Assembly (NCBI GenBank): GCA_011109175.1
Contig: RDEW01000012.1
Coordinates: forward strand, 908,552 to 972,551
DNA: 64,000 nucleotides
Direction of reading: 5' to 3'
Source: Dicyema japonicum
Taxonomy: Eukaryota > Dicyemida > Rhombozoa > Dicyemidae
In this document: positions 1 through 11,433 of the stretch, piece after piece
How the letters are laid out: every line of letters begins with the position of its first letter
How positions within the stretch are numbered: position 1 is the first letter of the stretch
The notes under the pieces: generated by a model
Told to the model about the DNA's origin: nothing
Databases searched by the model: none
Seen by the model: the letters and a program-made list of their open reading frames with translations, nothing else
Position numbers and translations under genes: made by a program

Positions 1-1642
1 CTGCCCTTCTTTAAAGTAGTTGACTTATTTATTCGATCATTTTGTTGGAATTATTTATCATAATAAGCTTGGTTAGATAAGCCATTTCCTTTAAGTAAAC
101 AATTTATTAACATAAAGTTGGTATGACAGGTCTCTGTTATGGCCTGAACACGCAATGGGAGTTACCTCAGCCCAATGTTCTGGAAAACCCCTCATGTCGT
201 TCTCTGTTCATCTTTCCGCTTTTTCACAAGCCGTCCATTAAATCTATACGTGCTCGGACAACAAAGCCAGACGTATTGGCTGGAAAACGAACCTGTCTTT
301 CTTTAATTAGTCGTTTTTATTTACTCCCTGGGACTTTTTAAGTCTTATGTCATCTCTTATTGTGTGAGCTCTTTTGATCCAGAAATCTTTTATCTGGGTT
401 TTGGGTGAGCTGTGGGGTGCCAACCTGAAATGTTAGTACAAATGCATGTTTACAAATTGGTAGGAAACTGGGAGTAAACATCGAGGAATCTGTATCCCTT
501 GGACGGTACTTCCTTCAAGACCGAGCATGAAAAGACCGCTGAGAGAACTATGGATCATCTGAATTTTTCATTCTACTTTTGTCTCATGTCAGCTTGGAAA
601 TATTATTACTATTACCCCCGGATCACAAGGTTAAAAGGAATAGAAAATTCTTAACTCACTAAGTGACTCATACCAATACAGGGAAAGTCCTATCCGAAGT
701 GAACAAGACTCCTGAATGACTCTATAGAAGGGAATTAATATTTCAATTTAAAGTCTTATTTTTTATATACAAAATAAACTTCTGCATATTATTACAAGAT
801 TTTGGATATCTGTTTTTATTCCATTAAGGACCACATACATGCCTTCTTCAATTCCTATGCCTGGTTTTCAAATATGGAAGATTTGATATCGATGTGAGTT
901 ATCCTGAATAATATTAATTTTTAGTGAAATACAGCTTATTTATTATCCCCGGATACACCGAGAAAGTAGATAAAGCAAACAACTAATTAAGTGTATCCAG
1001 TTTCCACTTCCACATAAACAGAGTCCATCCGGAATCAACATAAAGGGTAAAAGACGTCCATAATTGCAGTTGTGGAAACCCCTCCAGTGGAGTGGGGGCA
1101 ATACAGCTTACAGAGAAAAAAACTGCCTTTAAATTGCACCAGAAAACGTGATAATATACGCATATTACTCGACAAATATTGTCAGACCCCTTCCTATCGA
1201 AAGCAATCGTACTTATATATGAAAGATTGAGTGTTCAGAACCAAGTTCTTAGCTGTGATTCATTGCCCGTAAACGGATATTATATAATTTGAAGTATTTA
1301 CATCGTCTCCTCTTGTAATTTTTTGCAAGAGAATATCTATGCTATACACAATTACTTGATTAAACTAGAGGATTACTCGAACGATTCCGGACCCCTGGTG
1401 GTTCAAAGTGACCTCTTTGCGAATCATGGTCGATTTCTACTCCCAGAATTTTAATTGAAAATCTTCAAGTCATCACTCGTTTCGAATTCAGTCGATTTTA
1501 AAGGGACAACTGTACCATTGGTAATGATTCATCTTCCAAACTCATTTGTAGGGATATTAGTGATCATTTAGCTGTAATGGCTGTTTGGCTGTCCAGATTG
1601 ACCTCATTGTAACATCTGGGATCATCACCTGTCAATCAAAAT

Positions 1643-1653
1643 AATATATAAAT
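1643..1653 (+). promoter_or_regulatory. TATA-like element upstream of LRR copy A
   Basis: An AATATATAAAT stretch lies about 26 bases before the ATG at 1679. The equivalent stretch in copy B is at about 2813-2826, before the ATG at 2850. Conservation in both copies makes it a plausible core promoter; no transcript start was seen. Confidence 0.4.
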
Positions 1654-1678
1654 TCCAGATTTTACAAAGAAAAAACTA

Positions 1679-2169
1679 ATGATTTTCTACTTATTTTCAA
1701 TCATCTTCACCTTCTGTCAAGCCGAGCCAAGCTGTGGACCCGACAATGAGTTCTGTATTGCTACAGCTTCACCGAGAAAGACCCACTAAGAATAAGCTGC
1801 TCCCCCGACTTGAATGCAATGTAGTTGATTACTCATTCTCTCAGAGTTATCGGACATTCTACGATCCCCAAACTGTTAAAGAGCCACATTTCCAAGACCT
1901 GCTCCCACATTAAAAATATGTTGTCCTGGGACTAACCGTTTAGCGAATTCCGTAGCTCAACTATTGGCTACATTGGAAACAAGGCGTTTTCCGGGCTTAC
2001 GAACGTCGAGGACATGTAGCCACTTTCATAATAAATAGTGGTTTCTCAAGGACGACTGTTAAAAGATTGAGGATGACTGCCTTCAGAGGAGTCAGGTCTC
2101 TCAGACAAATGTAATTTTATTTGTAATTTCAGCCATGTCGGGAAAAACTCAGAAGTCACAATAGTTTAG
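1679..2169 (+). CDS. Small secreted leucine-rich-repeat protein, copy A (frame break in exon 1)
   Basis: The ATG opens a hydrophobic signal peptide (MIFYLFSIIFTFCQA), then a Cys-containing N-cap and LRR units. Introns as I splice them: 1821-1844 (24 nt), 1920-1943 (24), 2016-2038 (23), 2111-2132 (22), all phase 2, giving repeat exons of about 72-75 nt, one LRR per exon. Repeats show the usual pattern, for example IGNKAFSGLTNVE. Relative to copy B one T is missing in exon 1 near 1753 (GAGTTC against GATGTTC), so the frame is lost after the signal peptide unless this is a read error. The stop I use is TAG at 2167. The likely role is an extracellular binding or adhesion protein; no specific ortholog is recognised. 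Confidence 0.6.
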
Positions 2170-2849
2170 GCTAATTTAGTAATCACTAACAAATGGAGTT
2201 TTCCTGATATTAACGATGATCTTTACTTTCTATTCTGTAGACTAAGCTCCACGTTTTCCTGAGGTTCCCTGTGTTATTCCGTAGATACTACGGAGTAGTC
2301 CTTCATGAAGACATTTTATGATTTGTCCATTCTAATTCTCACACGTGGCCAAATTGATTCCGACATCTAGTTATAGCTCGAGTACATTTTTTATGTAAAG
2401 TTTCCCCTTAAGAGGATATGTCTGGGAGTTATTGACTTTAAGGCTAGCTAATAGTCTGTGATGACTTGGAAGATGTGAGGTTTATACCACTTTGTAGTGG
2501 TTTTCCTAACTTTTCACGCATGTTTAGACGAAAGATGATAGGCGAATATGGTCGACCTCTACTCCCAGAATTTGGATTGAAGATCCGTCCTGCATTAAAT
2601 GTGTTAAATTATTACCTTAAGTATTATGAAAGTCACTACCTCAACGCCAGTCATCACTCGTGTCTAGTTCAGTCGATTTTCAAGGGACAACTGTACCATA
2701 GGTAATGATTTATCTTAGCTCATTCGCAGCGATATTAGTTATCATTTAGCTGTAATGGCTGTTTGGCTGTCCAGATTGACCTCATTGTAAGATCTGGGTC
2801 ACCTGTCTATCAAAATTATATATAAATTCAAGATTTTACGAAAAATCTA

Positions 2850-3341
2850 ATGATTTTCTACTTATTTTCAATCATCTTCACTTTCTGCCAAGCCACGCCA
2901 AAATGTAGACCCGACAATGATGTTCTGTATTGCTACAGCTTCACCGAGAAAGACCCACTAAGAATAAGCTGCTTCCCCAATTTGAATTCAATGTAGTTGA
3001 TTACTCATTCTCTCAGAGTTATCGGACATTCTACGATCCCCAAACTGTCAGAGAGAGACAGTTTCAACAACTGCTCCCACATTAAATATCTGTTGTCCTG
3101 GGACTAACCGTTTAGCGAATTACATAGCTCAACTATTGACTACATTGGAAACAAGGCGTTTTCCGGGCTTACGAACGTCGAGTACATGTACCCACTTTCA
3201 TAATAAATAGTGATTTTCTTAGGATGACTGTTAAAAAATTGAAGATGAATGCTTTCAATAGACTCAATTCTCTCAAAAAAATGTAACTTTATTTGTAATT
3301 TCAGCCATGTCGGGGAAAGCTCAGAAGTCACAATAGTTTAG
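2850..3341 (+). CDS. Small secreted leucine-rich-repeat protein, copy B
   Basis: This is the intact copy of the pair: about 132 residues from five exons. Introns are 2993-3016 (24 nt), 3092-3115 (24), 3188-3210 (23) and 3283-3304 (22), all with GT..AG and all phase 2. Exons 3 and 4 are each 72 nt, that is 24 codons or one LRR, and exon 2 is 75 nt. The protein has a signal peptide of about 15 residues, a Cys cap with a YCYSF segment, then LRR strands (IKYLELHSSTIDYIGNKAF; VKKLKMNAFNRLNSL). No transmembrane segment follows, so secretion is inferred. The short C-terminal exon ends at TAG 3339; a further 3' exon cannot be excluded because the next stretch is partly open. Confidence 0.7.
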
Positions 3342-3809
3342 GCTAATTTAGTAATCACTAACAAATGGAGTTTTCCTGATATTAACGATGATCTTTACTT
3401 TCTATTCTGTAGACTAAGCTCCACGTTTTCCTGAGGTCCATATGTTATTCCGTAGATACTACGGAGTAGTCCTTCATGAAGACATTTTATGATGTGTTCA
3501 TTCTAATTCTCACACGTGGCCAAATTGATTCTGACATCTAGTTATAGCTCGAGGACATTTTTTATGTAAAGTTTCCCCTTAAGAGGATATGTCTGGGAGT
3601 TATTGACTTTAAGGCTAGCTAATAGTCTGTGATGACTTGGAAGATGTAAGGTTTATACCACTTTGTAGTGGTTTTCCAAACTTTTCTGCCATGTTACTTA
3701 AATTACGTTGAAAACTTGAAATACTCTAGAAATGGATGGGGACCTACAAAATGTGTAGATCTCCGAGTGTTAACTGTCCTTAAAGCCTACAAAAGGGGTT
3801 CCCAAGCAT

Positions 3810-4414
3810 TTTCATCCATATTCTGATGGCACATCGTTTAAAGGGGAGTGCTGCATGGATCTATTTTAATCTCCCTGTTATTCAAAGTATTTATGGAAGA
3901 TTTTTCGTTACCGCTAGACGTCAGGACCAAGCTGATAATATACGCTGATGACATTTTAATCTTGGATTCGTCTTTGAGGACATATCTTTTAGAGTAGAGA
4001 CTAGGAGATTTTGTTAGCAGAGTCCAGGATTGGTGTGATCGGAGAGCCCTGAGATTCTCTACGGAAAAATCCAGTTATTTACGGATAAGCAGGCTGGATA
4101 GGCATCACGAAGAGCCTTGCACTCTTCACATACCAAGAGTTTCGTCCCTGAAATACCTTGGAATTGTAGTTGATGGGAGAGGATCATATCTAAAGGACAT
4201 CGAAGAGCAAAGAAAGAAGGCTGTGCAAGCACTGTTCTGCACTAGAAGCCTAAAGTTTGATGGTGATACCATTCGAAAAGGAGGAGTACCGAAACATTTG
4301 GATCGATTAGCATTCCAACCTATTTTCGCTGAAAAGTCTGAAATTATTGGCCCGAGCACGTCTGAGTTTATCAGGTTAATCAGGAGACATGCAGGACTGG
4401 AGAAGGGTCATTAG
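3810..4414 (+). pseudogene. Non-LTR retrotransposon fragment (reverse transcriptase, palm to thumb)
   Basis: A degenerate frame reads a GVLHGSILISLLFKVFM block, corresponding to the usual GVPQGSVLSPLLFN motif, then IIYADDILIL (the YADD catalytic motif), then thumb-like sequence with SLKYLGIVVDG. It has at least one in-frame stop (near 3998) and no 5' half. Sequence type differs from the other RT copies in the window. Confidence 0.75.
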
Positions 4415-4499
4415 AAGGAGACTCTATGGTTTCCCAGGTTTCTAAGCCAATTTCCATTGTTGGAATTGTGTTTCTATTTATGGATATGTTGCATATTTG

Positions 4500-5310
4500 T
4501 GTTACTGCTGTGAGTGCTTTATCATTCTATCCAGTTCCTTTTTTTGCTGAATTCTGTTTCTCTTCTCAGGGGTTTTGATCTTCGAGAGGGTGTTCCACAT
4601 GATTGGCAGGGACCTCTGTTTGTTCAACGCGGAGATTATCTTTATCCATTCTTCCACTTCTTTTTCATAGTGATGTTCTTTTTCGTTATCCATCACTCGG
4701 ATTCTGCATCTAATTTCTGGTGATGGTCCTTGAATACTCTTGAGACGATTACGTTCATTCATAATCTTCGTTTGTGGTCAAAACATTTAATGTAGGATTT
4801 GATTGACCTTTCTCTGATGAATACCTACATTTCCTTCAGGATCTCTCTGCTAACATGGGAAACTGCATCATCGAGTGTCCACAAATTGAGCATAATCTTT
4901 CCAATTAACATTTCTGTATTTCAGGAAAGTGTTTGTCTTGTTTGACCGTGCCATTCATCCGAATGAAAATAGTATTGTGGTCGCTCGGGAAGTCATAAGT
5001 CACAGACCAGTTGGCAGGAGAAGCAATGGATGAGAGAGATTTCCTCTTGTACCAGATCGTTGAGGTCTCCACATATCAACAAATGTTGGTATTGGTGGAA
5101 CACATCCAGGGATAAGGTAAACTCCTTTGGACAGGAGCTGGTAGGGGGAATGTACATGTTAAAAATTGTAATATTTCCCATGTTTGTTTGAATGGAGATC
5201 CCAATGTATTCCATGGGAGATGGAGGATCATAATGCAAAGACGTTGTTGTATGCCCAATCTCTCTTTTGAAGGAGTAATGACTCCTCCACGGCCAAGGAG
5301 TGTCCAAATT
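4500..5310 (-). pseudogene. Non-LTR retrotransposon fragment (endonuclease domain and linker)
   Basis: Reading the minus strand, 5307-4993 contains an apurinic-type endonuclease (EEP) piece with NMYIPP and LLICGDLND, the GDxN catalytic block. The later part (4762-4502) is a charged helical frame of the sort found between endonuclease and RT. Frames are interrupted and no RT core follows directly. Confidence 0.7.
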
Positions 5311-5344
5311 ATTATTATTATTTAAAGCACTCCCGAGAAGTCAT

Positions 5345-6110
5345 AAAATTAATCAAGCCTCCCTTGTGCCGTATTTCTAGCCATCCTCTCTATCAGCCTT
5401 TTCCAGGACCCTCTACTTCGTGCCCGTTCCCTTAAGGTATCTAGGTCGTCTGCGGAAGTGAGCTTCAGTCCCACAGCCGACAGGTCTCCATTCAAAATAG
5501 TTGGGAGTGTGACTCTTGGTCTTCCACGGAAACCGGCTCCCGTATGCATTAGGTAGTTTTCCATGGCGATATTCGCGGGTACTTGAGCATTTAGACGTAA
5601 GATATGTCCAAAGAGACTCCATCTTGATCTGAAGATCTCCTCGGATAGTATACCAGATTTGCACTTCGAGTAGAGGTCATTGTTTGAGATCTTCTTAGGC
5701 CACTTGATCTTGATTACTGATTTCAATTGTGTCCTGTGGAAAGCGTCAAGACGGTCCATCTCTTGTTTAGAGATTCCCCAAGTACCTGAATTGTAAGTCA
5801 GGACGGGGATGACAAAAGCCTTATATATTCTGAGTTTGGTGTTTAATCCCATCCTCTTCTTATGACCCCACATATTCGATACTTTCTTTAGTGCACACAT
5901 TGCGAGGATTTTCCTCCGAGAAACATCTTCTGAGTCCCCGAGAAGCGAACCCACCTTCTTTTGCTTTCTCCAAGACTCGTCCGATCTTCGATCATTGCGT
6001 GTAAGTGTTGTGAACTCTGTTTTATCGGTGTTAACGGTTAAGAACCATTTCGAGAATACGTGTGGAAGAACGTTAAGCATGTGTTGAAGTACTTGAATAT
6101 CCTCAGTCCA
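5345..6110 (-). pseudogene. Non-LTR retrotransposon fragment (RT C-terminal region)
   Basis: An open frame of about 240 codons (6080-5349) reads the post-catalytic part of an RT: the KVGSLLGD turn after the palm, then KLRIYKAFVIPVLTYNSGTW, then a LSEEI..SRWSLFGHILRL block, as in RTE/CR1-type elements. It begins after the YADD motif. A related short fragment is at 48440-48640. Confidence 0.8.
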
Positions 6111-6264
6111 AATACGGTTTTTAAAATAATTTCATATTTTTTAATCACATCAAAATTAAATTATTTATTTTTATAATTAAAAGTCAATTAGGATTCGCTT
6201 GTTGTTCTAGGATTCATGACGTCTCAACAGCAAATGTGACAAACAAATGATTCTCCGAAATGCT

Positions 6265-6660
6265 CAGGTACTTCATTCTCTTCTGATCCTTGGCTTACTT
6301 AAAGCATGACCTGAGTCAGAGACTGAAGCGGTTAAACTATTCTGAGAGTATGCATCAACACATGTAGTGTCCCAAACCAGGTTCCGACCATTAGCAAAAG
6401 GGAATAGTGTCATCGCGTGGATGAGAATCAAATTGCAGTGGTGGCCAGCATAGGAAATGCGATTTTCAACATCACGCTGAGACAGGCATGCCTTCGAAAC
6501 CTGCACGATAGTGCATGGTAGCCATTTGAATCGATCAAACGTCCACAACGACATTTTCTCTCAGAATACACTTTAATACCAAGACGGAGCGAGGCGGCTA
6601 TTCTCACTGTCTCATCATCCGGGGGTTCCAAATTCAGCTCAAGGATAGGCATTCAACCAG
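6265..6660 (-). pseudogene. Non-LTR C-terminal domain, broken copy (CxC..H..C and PFANGR..VWDTTC blocks)
   Basis: Two overlapping frames on the minus strand together read SLRLGIKVYSERKCRCG, GYHALSCR and later MTLFPFANGRNLVWDTTCVDAYS. The same block series occurs at 12420-12850, 15440-15960, 16900-17410, 23250-23720 and 47440-48025. A frameshift separates the halves here. It probably belongs to the C-terminal domain of one non-LTR family. Confidence 0.65.
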
Positions 6661-6789
6661 GCACCATTATAATTAAACGCGTAATTTTCGTTGTTAATGA
6701 TTAAACAGAATTGTACAATTTTGAAAAAATTCGAAAGCTAGAAATTATGAAATTTATTCGGGTTCACTAACAAACCCAGGCACAAAAAA

Positions 6790-7690
6790 CAATTCTATGT
6801 TCTGTAGACATTCACTAGGCATTCGACTTCATCCCAAGAAAAAGGCTCACCAGGAAAATCTATCATACGGATATATCTGGGAATTTCAAACTCTGGTTGG
6901 TGAATTCCTCAGTAGACGAAGAGGAAGAGTCTGTTTGGGAAACCTACGGTCGAGTTCCAGGTTAATTCCAAATGGAATACCCCAAGGATCTCTTCTGTCC
7001 CCTATACTCTTCAACCTTTTCTTTAATGATATCCCGATTCTGGAGCATGAAGATGACCTTTTACTTGTAAACTGCTTAATCTACTGGTTAAATTAAAACA
7101 GTCTGTCGATCAGCCCGGAAAAATCGGTTACGTCTCTCTTTACCTTTGATAAGAGAATATCCAACAGGACAGAGGATATGGAAGCAAGTTACCATTCCAA
7201 AAATGGCAGAAGATCTTCGAAGTAGTATTCGACACCCATATGACTTTCTTTACATGGGAAATGTTTTAAACAAACGTGAATTGAAAATCAATTTCTTGAA
7301 GGGGATCTCTAGTTTATGGAAGATTGGAAGTCATCCCGTTCGGAAATCACTATACAGTCAGTACGTCGAGCCATCATATGCATGTGCATCATGGGTCCCT
7401 CAATTTCTTGGACGAATGCCCAGAGAATTGCGACAACTCAAAAAGAGCGTTTTTCGTGATAGAAAACTGGATCAAAGACGATCTAAATTATACACCTACC
7501 TCCTTGGAAGACCTAATAAAAAGAAAAGGAGGCCAAACTCAACGATACCAGAGGATCACTTGTCCAATGCGTGTTTGATTTGGATCGAAGGAAGACCATC
7601 GGGCCAAGCTGAGAGCCTTATTGGAATTCGCCGGGATTACATAATTTTTTGTTTTGTCTTTAACTGTGGTCTTTGGAAATAAATTTCAGC
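6790..7690 (+). pseudogene. Non-LTR retrotransposon fragment (reverse transcriptase)
   Basis: The frame from 6797 reads LVGEFLSRRRGRVCLGN, then IPNGIPQGSLLSPILFNLFFND, an RT block, but the YADD region that follows is deleted or garbled. A second frame (7146-7682) gives the thumb: SLYSQYVEPSYACASW. The same family is found on the minus strand at 11434-12420 and in fragments at 36095 and 60265. Confidence 0.75.
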
Positions 7691-7699
7691 AAAATTAAG

Positions 7700-8384
7700 A
7701 TTTCTCGGATTTCAGTATTTCTTTTTTTCAAGCGTGTAATCCACCTATGTCACCCGTCATTTGAAATTTGAGTCAGAGGACAGTGAATATGTGGAAAGCC
7801 GAGGAGCAATGATTAACGTATTATTTTATCCAAGGTGCTTCACTAAAACGTATTAACGAGTTTACAGTCGTTGATGACTCGAAAGGTTAAAAATGGACTA
7901 ACTTGCGAAAACCCTATGGAGAGTCATCGACAGATATCTTTTCAAATGAATAAGTAGAGACTAGGTCACGTGATGTTAGTCAGACTTCACGTGATATTCC
8001 ATAAAGTCATTTATTATCAGAAAATAAAAAATTATAATGTTTCAAAAGTTTCATCTACAAAAATTAATTACGTACAACAATCCTAAAAAAGCGTGGATGG
8101 ATTAGGAACAGTTCGACACATTCCTGATTGAAACATTTAGTTAGACATGAAGAACTATACAGGATCCAATCACAGAGCAAGAGTTTCTTCATTTTTTAAG
8201 CAGTTGGATAAAATTAGAAATAAAGATATACCCAGACCAATTTTGTCCCAATCGTCTTCGAAACCTCTGGAGTGGTTCGGACTTGTCGGAAAGCAATCAT
8301 CGAATGGTTTGGAGACCACCGCGAGTGATGTTGGTATAGACAACGGTTAAGAATGTCCTGACTATGTGGAAATGGGTTATGTCT
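7700..8384. other. No supported gene
   Basis: AT-rich unique-looking sequence. One 67-codon frame (8147-8350, +) is present but shows no domain, no signal peptide and no obvious splice partner. Confidence 0.5.
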
Positions 8385-8645
8385 TTAAACAACTGAAGAT
8401 TTAATGATAATCGATGATAATCTGTCCTGTCCACCTGCGACTGAGACAAAAACAATGAAACAAAGACCTCCTGAGATCAGCGCTTCTGAATCGTCGCTCC
8501 CAAGGACTATCAGAGTGGCTCCCCCACCTACGGTGTAGACATCATCCATCTCTGAGTGGAAGATAAGTTCGAGATCTCTTTGCTTGTCTTGGACCACCAA
8601 GAACTGGGAGATCTCTGGAACGACCTTACTTGGTGGAGCTCTCTC
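8385..8645. repeat. Dispersed repeat, copy 1
   Basis: A stretch with a core like ATCTCTTTGCTTGTCTTGGACC recurs, diverged, at about 22985-23180, 26860-27050 and possibly 31375-31530. It has no clear coding frame. It could be the non-coding end of a retroelement; its class is not identified. Confidence 0.45.
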
Positions 8646-9638
8646 TTCCTAACGGTATCAACTCCCTAAAGTGGGTTAACGATTTAATTAACAGTCTAAT
8701 CCTCAGATAATCTAGGCTTACTTAAATTATTCCAAATTAATCACAATTTATAACTTTTCCCATGAAATTACATTATTTTTAATTTTATCCATAAATCACA
8801 CAATTACTGCTTTTTTAACGTCAAAAATCTATTTATTCCACAATAATTACTATGCGCCAGATTGTCATAGAATAATACTTGTCTGCCAATATTAATCTCC
8901 TTAAGTCATTAATTACACTTACAAAGATATATCATCCCTTAACGGATAAGGGCTTCTCACAACCTTCTTTCTAAGACCTCTTGAGTTTTTAGGTCGGTTC
9001 GGTGAGAAGGCAAAGTTCTCAAAACAAAAAGAACTAAACTGAAAAAGGCATCTTCCAACATTTGCCATGAGAGTTTTTTGCCCGGCCCTACATGGTTCTG
9101 CGAAAAGGACCCCTCAGGAACGAGGAGAACCGAGAACAAGAGAGTTGCTCACCAGAACATTGTCCTATTGGGTAGACTCAATAACCATTCTTAATGACTG
9201 CTACCATAATTACAGTAAGGCCCTTTAGTTTGTCAAATAACATAAAATGCCCAATAAACCGTTTGATGCTAAGCAAAATAATTAACTGGGCAATAAATCA
9301 AGGACCAACAATGGAATAAGACACAATTAATTCTACAATAATAGACAACAAACTAGACTCTGAAAACATAAACTAACCGACAATCACCATAGACAAATGC
9401 ACAAAACTGGCAACACCAAGGGATTGTCCACAAAAAATCTAGCCACAACAATTCCCAGGAATTCCCGCCTTCAGTAAAAAACACAGTCGTCTGATAGCTT
9501 AAGGGGTTTGCATCAATCTAAAAGTACAGCAATCCTAGAAATCTATTAATAACAGTTCACTCAGTCAATAACAGATAAGTGGCATACAAGAACTATACTA
9601 AGCTAAAATATAAAAGATAATTAATTAGAGTCAATTCA
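8646..9638. other. Intergenic, nothing recognised
   Basis: AT-rich sequence downstream of the minus-strand Myc-like gene. I see no coding-like exons, repeats or RNA gene. Confidence 0.5.
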
Positions 9639-10376
9639 CTACTCGAGGTCCTCACGTGGGATGGATTCTATTTGCTCCAAAATGGACTCTGAAAGCTCCT
9701 TGAATTGCAACTTCAGCATCTTAATTTCTTTTCTCTGTTGGAGACGGGTTTTTTTCAGTGACGAAATTGTAGACGTGGCTTCCTTCAAAATAGTCATCCG
9801 CGTGGCCTTTTTACAGGCAAGCGACGGAATGGAATTCTTTAGGTCGTCCATATAACTGGCGATCTCTCTCCTTCGCTGTCTCTCCCGCACATTATGGTAT
9901 GTTTTCTTATTGTAGTAAGAATTCAAGTAATATCCCTCCACATCGAAGCACATTGTATCCTCAGTTTTTACCGGGTCCTCGGCTACAGTCACAAACTGAT
10001 CCCTCGAAGGCTGAGGCATCATTGAAAAGTCGTAATTTTGAGGGGACGGGCACTCCTGTTTGATTTCTAAGATAAAAATTAAGTTAATTGGTCTGAAAAT
10101 ATAAGAAGGAAATAAAGAACTCACCAGTTATCAAAACGGGGGCTCAAAGTTTGAATCGATTTTGTCATAATTTTGTGTGTCAAACAAATCGTTGAATTGG
10201 TCGTTATTATAAAAGTTCATACTTTCCCAGATATTGTACGTTTCCGGGCAGAAGTCGGGAAGCTGGATTTCTGGGTTGTAAGAATCAAGGATGTCGTCAT
10301 CAAAACTCCAATCGGGGTTACTCGGAAACAGATTATTTGGACTTTCGAGGAGAAAACTAGGGAAACCGCTATCCAT
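9639..10376 (-). CDS. myc: Myc-type bHLH-leucine-zipper transcription factor (one apparent frame break)
   Basis: Two exons on the minus strand encode about 226 residues. Exon 1 (10376-10125) has an acidic N-terminus with a YNIW..F motif resembling the short IW motif of Myc box 0. The intron is 10124-10067 (58 nt). Exon 2 ends in a basic region with HNVRERQRR, keeping the E-box-contacting His, Glu and Arg, then helix-loop-helix (SIPSLACKKATRMTILKEAT) and a zipper to about 9645. HNVxERQRR and the acidic N-terminus favour Myc over Max or Mxd. It would bind E-boxes as a Max heterodimer in the nucleus. The exon 1 frame ends in TGA TAA just before the donor; one extra base in the G5 run at 10138-10142 restores a frame that joins exon 2. 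It is much shorter than vertebrate Myc. A second ATG at 10406 would add ten residues. Confidence 0.72.
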
Positions 10377-10882
10377 GACAGAAATATATAAACACGCGGT
10401 TTTCATTTAAAATTACTTTGTCTGTGGCGCAGATGACGCATAACAAAATAAAAGGGCATCTCTTACAAATTGATCCCCCGTCAACTTTGATTGAGTCCAC
10501 CCAAATATAAGGACCAATGAACCCTGATAAGCTCACCCAGACATTCATGGACGTTAAATCCGTCAAATAATCGATTTATGATAATCAGATTGAATATATA
10601 AACGACATTAATTTCACGCTTGGAGTGTTTTGAAATATTCTTTAGAAATTCTTACTCATTTAGTACTTTTGTGGTTTTGATAATGAATAGGACACCCAAA
10701 TAAGTTGTATTGACAAATCAGTGAGTAATTCATCTTGACAGGCCAATTTGATATTTAAGTGTATTAATTACCTATTCCGGTTGTTGAACATGACATGTGG
10801 GTACATTTTATTGCCATGTCCACAATCTGCTGATAGTATTAAAAATATTGATTATGACAATTTGAATTAAATTTGAATAATT

Positions 10883-11240
10883 ATGACAATCCCTTTTACC
10901 CGTTGGGAAGACCGACGTTGAAACGCTGCAAGTCTCTGACTTTCTCGGTGATGCAACATTTCTATTGAAATTGGGAACTTCGTCGATTTTTCGAAAAACT
11001 CGGAAAACTAATCTCAGGAACCTTCGCGACGATGCTTATCTACACATCAAGATTTATAAAAAAATGCTTGAAATTCTAAATTCGAGTATTAGGTAACGCG
11101 TAACACCTGTAGTTGGAAGAATTATTGATAAATGGAATTAAAAATGAAATTGATAAGACTCTGGGACCCCCACAAACGGAATTTGTCATTGTCCGCGAAA
11201 CGGTAATTGTCGTGCCCATTATTTAGGCTCCTTAATGGTT
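10883..11240 (+). CDS. Small unrecognised gene with one or two short introns
   Basis: From ATG 10883, if one T is removed from the T4 run at 10894-10897, a good frame runs through VSDFLGDATFLLKLG and a basic, helical segment to 11093. A probable intron at about 11093-11113 leads to an exon reading LEELLINGIKNEIDKTLG, and another (about 11203-11226, 24 nt) to a stop. The product would be about 105 residues, mostly helical, soluble. No family is recognised. It lies head-to-head with the Myc-like gene, about 500 bases away. The phase of the first junction is off by one base, as in other genes here. Confidence 0.4.
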
Positions 11241-11433
11241 AGGCACTTTCCTCTGAGATTACTGTCGATATAAGCTCTCGAAGCCAACCCGTCTCGAGTT
11301 GATTCTTGTTAACCTTTTGGATCATTGAACCGATCAACGGAGTAGGTAGTCCCCTGTGAGTCAGGGATTCCTGACGTCTCCACACCGAAAAGTAAAGGTA
11401 AATGATCTTTGACTTTCTTGTAACGTCAAATTT

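Larger units (their letters stand above)
1404..3690. repeat. Tandem duplication of about 1.17 kb carrying two secreted LRR genes
   Basis: Two adjacent copies run from about 1404-2515 and 2530-3690, offset by about 1172-1181 bases and nearly identical over most of their length. The shared block includes the upstream TATA-like stretch, all exons and introns of a small secreted LRR gene, and a long 3' flank ending in the same segment at about 2459 and 3631. The copies differ by scattered substitutions and short indels. The junction near 2540-2650 holds extra sequence absent from the first copy. Confidence 0.85.

Noticed and set aside
4223-4414. Overlapping frames on both strands around 4126-4414
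   Set aside because: Only the plus frame continues the RT sequence; the others are shadows.
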